DNA from: Trueperaceae bacterium
Lineage (GTDB): Bacteria > Deinococcota > Deinococci > Deinococcales > Trueperaceae
Direction: 5' to 3'
Assembly (NCBI GenBank): GCA_029210865.1
Contig: JARGGE010000057.1
Span: forward strand, 1-10,985
Length of the DNA: 10,985 nucleotides
Below the pieces are notes generated by a model. It ran no database searches. It was not told where the DNA came from and saw only the letters and a list, made by a program, of their open reading frames with translations. This document shows positions 1 through 7,865 of this stretch, one piece after another (within the stretch, counting starts at the first letter, position 1; every line of letters begins with the position of its first letter). Both the position numbers and the translations under genes were made by a program.

Positions 1-1
1 G

Positions 2-25
2 CTCGCGGTCGAGGGGGCGGCGTGA
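2..25 (+). CDS. Possible last codons of an upstream gene (partial)
   Basis: A reading frame open from the left edge ends at a TGA at 23-25 that overlaps the GTG start of folD in a GTGA junction. Only seven sense codons are visible (Leu-Ala-Val-Glu-Gly-Ala-Ala), so no family can be named. Overlapping stop-start junctions of this kind occur at several other gene pairs in the window, which makes a translationally coupled upstream gene plausible. The evidence is the junction alone. Confidence 0.3.
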   Translation, partial: LAVEGAA

Positions 26-882
26 GCGCGGCGCCGACCGAACCGCGGCGCGCGCAGCCGCTCGACGGCCGCGCGGTCTCGGATGCGGTCGCCGCGCGGC
101 TCGCCGCGCGCGTCGCCGAACTGCCCTACGTCCCGCGGCTGGTGTTCGTACGCGTGGGCGAGGACCCGGCGAGCGTGTTCTACGTGCGCTCGAAGCAGCG
201 CTACGCCAAGCGCGTCGGCGTCGACGCGGAGACCCTGGTGCTGCGCGTCGACGTCGACCAGGCGACCCTGATGGCGACCATCGAGCGGCTGAACGCCGAC
301 CCCGCCACCGACGCGGTCCTGGTCCAGCTGCCACTGCCCGACCACCTCGACGCCGCGCCGGTGCTCGAGGCGATCGACCCCGCCAAGGACGTCGACGGCT
401 TCCATCCGATGAACGTTGGTCGCCTGTGGTCGGGGGCGCCGGCCCTGGTGCCCTGCACCCCGCTGGGGCTGCTCGCGATCGTCGACCACTACGAGCTTGA
501 CGTCAAAGGGCGCCACGTCGTCATCATCGGCCGCAGCCACATGGTCGGCAAGCCGGCGGCCGCGCTCTTCCTCGGACGCCACGCCACGGTGACGGTGGCG
601 CACTCGCGCACCCGCGACCTCGCAGGGGTCGTGCGCCAGGGAGAGGTGGTCGTGGCGGCGGTGGGGCGCGCCGGCCTGGTCACCGGGTCGATGGTGCAGC
701 CCGGCGCGATCGTGCTCGACGTGGGCATGACCCGGGTGGACGATCGCATCGTCGGCGACGTCGCCGACGACGTCTGGGACGTGGCCGGGTACCTGACGCC
801 GATGCCGGGGGGCACGGGCCTCGTGACGGTGGCGATGGTCCTCCAGAACACCCTGACGGCGGCCGAGCGGCGCCGCGGATGA
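22..882 (+). CDS. folD: Bifunctional methylenetetrahydrofolate dehydrogenase / methenyltetrahydrofolate cyclohydrolase FolD
   Basis: FolD interconverts 5,10-methylene-, 5,10-methenyl- and 10-formyl-tetrahydrofolate in the cytoplasm, supplying one-carbon units for purines and formyl-Met. The 286-residue product has the family's usual length. The N-terminal catalytic domain shows YVRSKQRYAKR (54-64), where K58 is the expected catalytic lysine, VQLPLP (101-106) and the DPAKDVDGFHP block (119-129). The dinucleotide-binding domain shows PCTPLG (144-149) and GRSHMVGKP (170-178), followed by the TPMPGGTG block (259-266). GTG at 22 is chosen because GAGGGGG lies a few bases upstream and the start overlaps a possible upstream stop. 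The stop overlaps the next gene's ATG. Two signature positions are unusual: His-Met in place of the common Asn-Ile or Thr-Val in the GRS motif, and Thr and Leu where PGGVGP is normal. The assignment is secure. Confidence 0.96.
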   Translation: MSAAPTEPRRAQPLDGRAVSDAVAARLAARVAELPYVPRLVFVRVGEDPASVFYVRSKQRYAKRVGVDAETLVLRVDVDQATLMATIERLNADPATDAVLVQLPLPDHLDAAPVLEAIDPAKDVDGFHPMNVGRLWSGAPALVPCTPLGLLAIVDHYELDVKGRHVVIIGRSHMVGKPAAALFLGRHATVTVAHSRTRDLAGVVRQGEVVVAAVGRAGLVTGSMVQPGAIVLDVGMTRVDDRIVGDVADDVWDVAGYLTPMPGGTGLVTVAMVLQNTLTAAERRRG

Positions 883-1319
883 TGCTCCTGCTCAACACGC
901 CGCTCGTCGCCGCGGTGTTGGCGAGCGTCGCAGCCCAATCGATCAAGGTCCTGCTCGTCCTCGCCACCGAGCGACGCTGGGCGCCGGAGCGGCTGCTCGA
1001 GACCGGCGGCATGCCCTCCTCGCACTCCGCGTCCGTGGCGGCGCTCGCGACCGCCGTGGGCGTCACGTACGGCTGGGCGCACCCGTACTTCGCGATCGCG
1101 GCGGTGTTCGGGTCGATCGTCATGTACGACGCGACCGGCATCCGCCGTGCCGCCGGGCAGCAGGCCGAGCTGATCAACGACCTCGTCGAGGAGCTCGCGC
1201 ACCTGTTCGACGAGGGGTTCCAGCCGCAAGCGCTCAAGACGCTCCTGGGGCACACGTACCCGCAGGTGGTGGTCGGCCTCGTGGTCGGCGTGGCCACCGG
1301 CCTCGTGGTCGCGCTCTGA
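879..1319 (+). CDS. Divergent PAP2 family (DUF212/YuiD-like) small membrane protein
   Basis: This 146-residue protein matches the divergent PAP2 family (DUF212, Bacillus YuiD type), an uncharacterised membrane group distantly related to type-2 phosphatidic acid phosphatases. Visible marks are a hydrophobic N-terminus (about 5-28), GGMPSSHSAS (43-52), a helix around 68-84 running into YDATGIRRAAGQQ (83-95), a charged stretch at 99-115, LGHTYPQ (123-129) and a final hydrophobic helix (130-146). SH within PSSHS is the active-site-like motif of PAP2 enzymes, but catalysis has not been shown for this subfamily as far as I know. ATG 879 overlaps the folD stop; ATG 882 is an equally possible start one codon later. 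The gene is probably co-translated with folD and ends 10 nt from the oppositely oriented comF. Confidence 0.92.
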   Translation: MMLLLNTPLVAAVLASVAAQSIKVLLVLATERRWAPERLLETGGMPSSHSASVAALATAVGVTYGWAHPYFAIAAVFGSIVMYDATGIRRAAGQQAELINDLVEELAHLFDEGFQPQALKTLLGHTYPQVVVGLVVGVATGLVVAL

Positions 1320-1329
1320 CACGGACGGG

Positions 1330-1983
1330 CTAGCGGGCGCGGGCGATGACGGCGACCCACACGTCGCCGGCGCCGGCTGCATGCAGCGCGGCCGCGCACG
1401 CCCGCGCGGTCGCGCCGGTGGTGAGGACGTCGTCGACGAGCAGCACCGAGCGGCCCGCGAGGGTCACCGCGTCGTGCCAGGCGATCGCGCCCGCCACGTT
1501 CCGCCGCCGGACCGCGTCGCTCGCACCGGCTTGGGTCCGGGTGGGCCGCGTCCGTCGTAGCCCCGGCCGCACGGTCGCGCCGGGACCCCAGGCGCGGGCG
1601 ACGGCGGCGGCCAGGAGCGCGGCGTGGTCGAGGCCGCGGCGACGGGCCCGCCGCGGGTCGGCGGGCACCGGTACCACGAGCCACGCGGACGATGCCGGCC
1701 GCGCGGCGGTGGCGATCCGGCGCACCCGAACGCCGAGCTCGGTCCCGAGGGCGCGTAGCAGCCGCCGGTCGGGCCGGTACTTGGCGGCGCGGACCAGGCG
1801 TCCCAGGCCGCCGCGGTACGGACCGAGCGCCACCACGCAGGGGCCGTGGATCGGACGCGTGCCGGAGGGTCTGGGTGGCGGCGGCACGACGAACCGATGC
1901 CAGCAGGCGGCGCACGCCCCGCGCGGACCGCTGGGGCGGCGACCACAGCCGGGGCAGGGGAGCAGCGCGCGCAGCAGGTCCAT
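1330..1983 (-). CDS. comF: ComF-family phosphoribosyltransferase-like protein
   Basis: ComF proteins support uptake of single-stranded DNA during natural transformation, acting on the cytoplasmic side; some homologues work in other DNA processes (GntX/YhgH type). The 217-residue product has an N-terminal Cys4 zinc-finger pattern (C10, C13, C24, C27), then the typical VPVP...RRRGLDHA block (about 104-121), TRTQ...RRRNVAGA in the middle, and the PRPP-binding loop VLLVDDVLTTGATA at about 180-193. All expected motifs are present. The start is fixed within narrow limits, because an in-frame stop lies two codons before ATG 1983. There is no convincing Shine-Dalgarno sequence, and a 17-nt palindrome sits just upstream. 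The gene is 80 nt downstream of the prenyl synthase and may share its transcript. The stop is 10 nt from the convergent PAP2-like gene. Confidence 0.93.
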   Translation of the reverse strand: MDLLRALLPCPGCGRRPSGPRGACAACWHRFVVPPPPRPSGTRPIHGPCVVALGPYRGGLGRLVRAAKYRPDRRLLRALGTELGVRVRRIATAARPASSAWLVVPVPADPRRARRRGLDHAALLAAAVARAWGPGATVRPGLRRTRPTRTQAGASDAVRRRNVAGAIAWHDAVTLAGRSVLLVDDVLTTGATARACAAALHAAGAGDVWVAVIARAR

Positions 1984-1991
1984 GCATCAGG

Positions 1992-2008
1992 GTGGCGGCC
2001 GCCGCCAC
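1992..2008. repeat. 17-nt GC palindrome in the leader of comF
   Basis: The arms GTGGCGGC and GCCGCCAC pair perfectly around one central base. The element lies in the 80-nt gap between the prenyl synthase stop (2064) and the comF start (1983), 8 nt before the comF ATG on the minus strand. A folded stem here would crowd the comF ribosome-binding region. It could also act as a weak terminator for the upstream gene, but no T-run follows. Confidence 0.4.
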
Positions 2009-2063
2009 GCGCCGGGCGTGCCGCCGGGGCGGATACCGGGCGGCGCTAGGCGGGCGCCGGCGG

Positions 2064-3140
2064 TCAGGCGGAGCGCTGGGTGAGCGTCGCGAGCTGCGCG
2101 AGCAGGGCGTCGGCCGCCGCGCGGCCGGGGAGGGCCGCGAAGACCTCGCGGAGCCCCGCGAGCGCGGCGGCGGCCTCGCGTTCGGCCACGTCCTGGGCGT
2201 GGCACAGCGAGCCGTGGCGGTCGATGAGCGCGAGCAGGCGCGCCACGTCCTCCGGGCGCTTGGCGGAGCGCGGTCGCGCGAGCAACGCGATCGCCTCGTC
2301 GGCCTCCGCCCGGCTCGCGTGGGCGAACAGGTGGGCGAGCACGAGCGTGCGCTTGCCCTCGTAGAGGTCGCCGGCGAACTCCTTGCCGATCGTGGCGCCG
2401 GGCGTGAGGTTGAGGACGTCGTCGCGGATCTGGAAGGCGGCCCCGAGGCGCGCGCCGTGCGCCTCGAACCCCGCGTCGGGCGTCCGCCCCGAGGTGTGCG
2501 CGCCCAACCGGAGCGGTCCGATGACCGTGTACCACGAGGTCTTGAGCGTCACCATCCGCAGGTAGTCGGCCTCGCCCACGGCGAAGCGCCCCTCGTGGAC
2601 CCAGGTGAGGTCGAGGTGCTGCCCTTCGGCGGTGCGGTGGATGAGGCGCACGAACTCCGCGCGGATGGCGTCCGCGTCGAAGCCGGGGTCGCCGCGCAGG
2701 TCGAGCAGCAGCGCCCACATGTAGACGTGCATGGCGTCGCCCACGTTGAGCGCCACCGGCACGCCCACCTGCCGGTGGAGCGCGGGGGCGCCGCGCCGTT
2801 CGTCGCTGTCGTCCTCGATGTCGTCGTGCACGAGGACCCAGTTCTGGAAGAGCTCGAGCGCGGCCGCCGGGCGCAGCGCGCGCTCGGGGTCGCCGCCGTG
2901 GGCCGCCGTCGCGGCCACGACGAAGCGGCCTCGCAGCCGTTTGCCGCCACGGGCCGGGTAGTCGCGCAGCAGCGCGTAGAAGCGCTCGAGATCGGGGTCG
3001 TCGTGCCGCTCCGGCAAGGCGGCCAGGACGGCGGCCTGCAGTCGCCCCGCGAGGTCGGCCCCGAGCACGTCGCTCGACGCTTCGGGGGACGCGTCCGGGG
3101 CGCCGTCGGGGTTCGACCCGTCGGCGCGCCCCAGGCTCAT
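2064..3140 (-). CDS. Polyprenyl (probably geranylgeranyl or similar short-chain) diphosphate synthase
   Basis: Trans-prenyltransferases condense isopentenyl diphosphate with an allylic diphosphate to make precursors of carotenoids, quinones and lipid carriers. The 358-residue protein shows GGKRLR (65-70), the first Asp-rich motif DDIED (106-110) followed by RRG (115-117), AEGQHLDL (171-178), K200-T201, the second motif FQIRDDVLNL (236-245) and GKEFAGDLYEGKRT (252-265). There is no two-residue insertion in the first Asp-rich motif, and a bulky Trp101 stands five residues before it. In type I GGPP synthases a bulky residue there limits chain length, so a C15-C20 product is inferred; C20 for carotenoids would suit Deinococcota. 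ATG 3140 overlaps the stop of the small membrane protein upstream (ATGA), with GAGG 10 nt before it. The first 25 residues are Asp/Ser/Pro-rich and probably disordered. Confidence 0.93.
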   Translation of the reverse strand: MSLGRADGSNPDGAPDASPEASSDVLGADLAGRLQAAVLAALPERHDDPDLERFYALLRDYPARGGKRLRGRFVVAATAAHGGDPERALRPAAALELFQNWVLVHDDIEDDSDERRGAPALHRQVGVPVALNVGDAMHVYMWALLLDLRGDPGFDADAIRAEFVRLIHRTAEGQHLDLTWVHEGRFAVGEADYLRMVTLKTSWYTVIGPLRLGAHTSGRTPDAGFEAHGARLGAAFQIRDDVLNLTPGATIGKEFAGDLYEGKRTLVLAHLFAHASRAEADEAIALLARPRSAKRPEDVARLLALIDRHGSLCHAQDVAEREAAAALAGLREVFAALPGRAAADALLAQLATLTQRSA

Positions 3141-3286
3141 CGGAACAGGACCTCGGTGAAGAGCCAGACCGCGGCCGAGAACAGGAGCAGGAAGATCAGC
3201 AGGTAGGGCGCGGACGTCTTGTACGTGGCCCAGATGAGCGCGAGCACGTCGCGCGCGCTCAACTGGGGACGGTGGTCGTCGGCCAC
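3137..3286 (-). CDS. Small single-span membrane protein (49 aa), unknown function
   Basis: This short gene fills the gap between the second ATPase gene and the prenyl synthase gene. It starts at GTG 3286 with GAGG seven nt upstream (3297-3294), 13 nt after the ATPase stop. Its TGA overlaps the prenyl synthase ATG as ATGA. The 49-residue product has a polar N-terminus beginning MADDHRPQLSARD, a mildly hydrophobic segment with WATYKTSAP (19-27), and one strong transmembrane helix from about 28 to 48 ending in Phe-Arg. There is no signal peptidase site, cysteine or known motif. I do not recognise a family. The tight spacing at both ends, the ribosome-binding site and the clean hydrophobic profile argue that it is real. 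It might assist the transporter or hold the prenyl synthase at the membrane, but that is speculation. Confidence 0.75.
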   Translation of the reverse strand: MADDHRPQLSARDVLALIWATYKTSAPYLLIFLLLFSAAVWLFTEVLFR

Positions 3287-3299
3287 GAGGATGCCTCGC

Positions 3300-5365
<2,066 letters not shown>

Positions 5366-5392
5366 GCGCTTGGTGGCTCCTCATGGCTTCGG

Positions 5393-5420
5393 AGCATACC
5401 GCACCGGCCTGCTGTGTCCT
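5393..5420 (-). promoter_or_regulatory. Candidate promoter for the ATPase-prenyl synthase unit
   Basis: On the minus strand, AGGACA (5420-5415; four of six match the -35 consensus) and TATGCT (5398-5393; four of six match the -10 consensus) are 16 nt apart. The predicted start point near 5386 would leave about a 20-nt leader that includes AGGAG before ATG 5365. It follows the hairpin that ends the permease unit, which is where a second promoter would be expected. The call rests on consensus matching only. Confidence 0.42.
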
Positions 5421-5509
5421 ACACGAGTCGGGAAACCCTTGACAGCGGCGCGGTGCCGTCCCGAGCGCGCCGCGGCCCTCAGCCTCCGGCCCGCGCCTTG
5501 CACCACGCG

Positions 5510-5537
5510 GAGGGCCGCTCCGGTGGGAGCGGCCCTC
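5510..5537 (-). terminator. Strong GC stem-loop after the DppC gene
   Basis: A perfect 12-bp stem (5510-5521 with 5526-5537) closes a 4-nt loop and begins about 20 nt after the permease stop at 5559. No T-run follows on either strand, so it may be a weak or Rho-assisted terminator, or a stem that protects the permease mRNA 3' end, rather than a standard intrinsic terminator. It divides the transporter genes into SBP-BC and DF portions. Confidence 0.6.
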
Positions 5538-5558
5538 GGGCACCCGGGGACGATGCGG

Positions 5559-6743
5559 TCAGCGCCGCTTCTTGGGGTCGAACGCGTCGCGCAGGCCGTC
5601 GCCCACGAGGTTCCAACAGAGCACCGCCAGGAAGATGGGGATGCCGGGGATCAGCAGCCACGGGACGAACTGGATGCTGATGCCGCGTGCCGTGGCGTCG
5701 CGGAGCAGGATGCCCCAGCTCGCGGTGTCGACCTCGGACGGACCGAGGCCGATGAAGGACAAGCCGGTCTCGGCGAGGATGAAGCCGGGGATCGCGAGCG
5801 TCAGGTCGACGATGACGTACGAGGCGGTCGCGGGCAGCAGGTGCCGGAACATGACCCGCGATTCGCTGGCACCCAACGCCTTGGCCGCCTGGGCGTAGTC
5901 CATCTCGCGGAGGCTCAGGATCAGCCCGCGGATGACGCGCGCCAGCCCGCCCCAGCCGACGAAGCCGAGCACGACGACGACCATCAGGAAGGTCTGCGCC
6001 GAGTCCATCCGTAGCCCGAAGGCCTGGGCGAGCGGGTTCCTGGGGTCCTTGAGCAGCGTCGCGAGCACGATGAGCAGGAAGAGCCCGGGGATGGCGGCGA
6101 ACACCTCCACCAGGCGCATGATGAAGTCGTCGACCAGGCCTCCGTAGAAGCCGGCGATCGAGCCGAGCACCAGGCCCAACGTCAGCGAGACCCAGACCGC
6201 GAGGATGCCGATCGTGAGCGAGACCTGCCCGCCGTAGAGCACGCGCGAGAAGACGTCCTTGCCCAGGTTGTTCGTGCCCCAGACGAAGAGGCGCGCGGGC
6301 TCCTCGACCCCGAAGAGCCGCAGGTCGCTCTCGAAGAGGCCGAAGAGCTTGTAGGGCTGCGAGGGCCGACGCACGAAGAACTGGATCGGGTACGCCTTGG
6401 AGGTGTCCTCGACGTAGACGCGCTGGCGGGTGACCGGGTCGCGATCGGGCGTGACGTCGTAGACGAAGGGGCGCGTCAGGCGGCCGGTGTCGGGATCGAT
6501 CCAGTGGACGGTGGTCGGCGGGACGAAGGCCGAGACCGGCGAGCGCCGGTACTCGTTCATGCCGTAGGGGGCCAGGAAGCCGGCGAAGCCCGCGATCAGG
6601 TACATGAGGATGAGCACGGTGCCGCCCACCACGGCCACCCGGTGCTTGGTGAACTGCTCCCAGACGATGCGCCCCTGGGTCTTGGAGTGCTCGTCGGGGT
6701 GGGGCTCGTGCTTCGGGGCCTTGACGGCCGGCGGCGCCTTCAC
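5559..6743 (-). CDS. Peptide ABC transporter permease, DppC/OppC type, with long outer loop
   Basis: This is a membrane subunit of the peptide import channel. The chosen start is GTG 6743, overlapping the DppB stop as GTGA; a longer frame back to 6899 would run through the end of DppB and is rejected. The product is 394 residues, against about 300 for typical DppC. Residues 1-33 are polar and His/Pro/Lys-rich, as in OppC N-terminal regions. TM1 spans about 36-58. Then comes a long outer segment (about 60-155) before the conserved GTNNLGKDVFSRVLYGG (156-172). The BPD_transp_1 core has further helices, with the ATPase-contacting EAA-type motif YAQAAKALGASE (283-294) and the conserved C-terminus WNLVGDGLRDAFDP (377-390). 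The extra length lies in the first outer loop. Start and family are secure; the loop's role is unknown. Confidence 0.94.
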   Translation of the reverse strand: MKAPPAVKAPKHEPHPDEHSKTQGRIVWEQFTKHRVAVVGGTVLILMYLIAGFAGFLAPYGMNEYRRSPVSAFVPPTTVHWIDPDTGRLTRPFVYDVTPDRDPVTRQRVYVEDTSKAYPIQFFVRRPSQPYKLFGLFESDLRLFGVEEPARLFVWGTNNLGKDVFSRVLYGGQVSLTIGILAVWVSLTLGLVLGSIAGFYGGLVDDFIMRLVEVFAAIPGLFLLIVLATLLKDPRNPLAQAFGLRMDSAQTFLMVVVVLGFVGWGGLARVIRGLILSLREMDYAQAAKALGASESRVMFRHLLPATASYVIVDLTLAIPGFILAETGLSFIGLGPSEVDTASWGILLRDATARGISIQFVPWLLIPGIPIFLAVLCWNLVGDGLRDAFDPKKRR

Positions 6744-7741
6744 GAGTACCGGATCCGCGGGTCGACGACCGCGAGCAGCAGGTCGGAGACGAGGTTGCCC
6801 ACCATCAGGAGCAGCGTCGAGATGACCAGGAAACCGAGCACCACGTAGATGTCCTGACGGGTGATCGCATCGAGCAGCCGCGGCGTGATGCCGGGCCACG
6901 AGACGACGATCTCGACCAGCCCGGCGCCGCCGATCAGGCTCGGCAGCAGCCCGCCGATGCCCGCCACGAACGGGATGATCGCCGGGCGCAGCGCGTGCTT
7001 GTAGGTGATCGCCCGCGCGCCGAGGCCCTTCGATTTGGCCGTGCGGATGAAGTCGCTGCCCAGGTACTCGATCATCTGCGCGCGGAGCACGCGGGTGAAA
7101 CCGGCGATGCCGGCGGTGGCCACCACGAAGGAGGGCATGATCGTGTGCCAGGCGATGTCGCGGAACTGCTGGAAACGCGTCATGTCCTCGAAGCCGTTCG
7201 AGGTCATGCCGGCGACCGGCAGCAGCACCTGGTTGTAGTCGAAGGCCTCACGGGTGAAGCCGCGGACGACGAAGATCGTCAGGATCAGCACCTGAGCGAA
7301 GAAGAAGTTGGGGATCGCCAGGCCGAAGTACGAGACCGTCGAGACGATCTGGTCGCCGAGCGAGTACTGGCGCACGGCCGAGTAGACCCCCAGCGGGATC
7401 GCCATCGCCCACAGCATGACGATCGAGACGATGACCAGGATCATCGAGTTCTGGATCGGCCGGGTGATCAGGTTGGTCACCGGCTGGTTCGACGAGAACG
7501 AGAGCCCCAGGTCGCCCTGGACGATGTTGGCGACCCAGCGCACGTACTGTACGTAGATCGGCTGGTCGAGCCCGTACTGGGCGCGCAGCCGCTCGATGGT
7601 CTCGGGCCGGACGTTCGGTTCCAGGGCCTTGGTAGCGAAGAAGTCGCCGGGGACGAGCTGGCTGATCAGGAACGCCAGCATCGTCGCGCCGATGAACGTC
7701 GGGATCAGGTGGAACAGGCGTCGGGCGATGAATGGAAGCAA
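6740..7741 (-). CDS. Peptide ABC transporter permease, DppB/OppB type
   Basis: This is the first channel subunit of the peptide importer. The 333-residue product starts in the canonical way, with an arginine pair before TM1 (FIARRLFHLIPTF) and then LVPGDF, GLDQPIYVQY and GDLGLSFS, all typical of DppB. Later helices and an EAA-type motif near FIRTAKSKGLGARAITYKHALRP mark the BPD_transp_1 domain, and it ends DPRIRYS as is common. TTG 7741 is preferred as the start: GGAG lies 8 nt upstream and the resulting N-terminus matches family length. A frame open to 7942 would extend through the terminator hairpin and into the binding-protein gene, which is implausible. The stop overlaps the GTG of DppC. 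Start confidence is about 0.8; family confidence is higher. Confidence 0.94.
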   Translation of the reverse strand: MLPFIARRLFHLIPTFIGATMLAFLISQLVPGDFFATKALEPNVRPETIERLRAQYGLDQPIYVQYVRWVANIVQGDLGLSFSSNQPVTNLITRPIQNSMILVIVSIVMLWAMAIPLGVYSAVRQYSLGDQIVSTVSYFGLAIPNFFFAQVLILTIFVVRGFTREAFDYNQVLLPVAGMTSNGFEDMTRFQQFRDIAWHTIMPSFVVATAGIAGFTRVLRAQMIEYLGSDFIRTAKSKGLGARAITYKHALRPAIIPFVAGIGGLLPSLIGGAGLVEIVVSWPGITPRLLDAITRQDIYVVLGFLVISTLLLMVGNLVSDLLLAVVDPRIRYS

Positions 7742-7793
7742 CCGATCGTCTCCAGGATAGGGGGTCGGAGAGCGCCGCGCCGATCGTCCGGCG

Positions 7794-7829
7794 GCGTTGC
7801 CGAGGGAAGATGCGTTGCCGAAGGAAGAT
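7794..7829. repeat. Tandem 18-bp direct repeat (two copies)
   Basis: Two adjacent 18-nt units, GCGTTGCCGAGGGAAGAT (7794-7811) and GCGTTGCCGAAGGAAGAT (7812-7829), differ at one base. They lie in the untranslated gap between the binding-protein terminator and the DppB start. The purine-rich half becomes a CT-rich stretch on the transcribed minus-strand RNA, directly after the hairpin. Confidence 0.85.
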
Positions 7830-7831
7830 AA

Positions 7832-7856
7832 GGGGCCGCCCGCGAGGGGCGGCCCC
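7832..7856 (-). terminator. Terminator/attenuator hairpin after the substrate-binding protein gene
   Basis: A perfect 10-bp stem (7832-7841 with 7847-7856) and 5-nt loop begins 9 nt after the TAA of the binding-protein gene. On the minus strand it is followed by TTATCTTCCTTC, which is T-rich for this genome. This fits a partial intrinsic terminator. Such elements between a binding protein and its permeases are a common way to give more binding protein than channel. Leakiness is inferred from the absence of an obvious promoter before DppB. Confidence 0.75.
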
Positions 7857-7865
7857 GAGAGGGCG

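Noticed and set aside
680..2008. 442-codon minus-strand frame across folD, the PAP2-like gene and comF
   Set aside because: It crosses three clear genes and yields Arg/Pro/Ala-rich sequence with no domain.
5439..5444. Perfect TTGACA on the + strand, suggesting a -35 element
   Set aside because: The expected -10 position 17 nt downstream is GC-rich with no TAnnnT, and no + strand gene follows.
6744..6899. N-terminal extension of the DppC-type permease by 52 residues
   Set aside because: The extension runs through the end of the DppB gene in another frame. The GTG at 6743 overlapping the DppB stop gives a family-like start.
7794..7829. Possible start of a CRISPR array from two tandem repeats
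   Set aside because: There are only two 18-nt units with no spacer between them and no cas genes.
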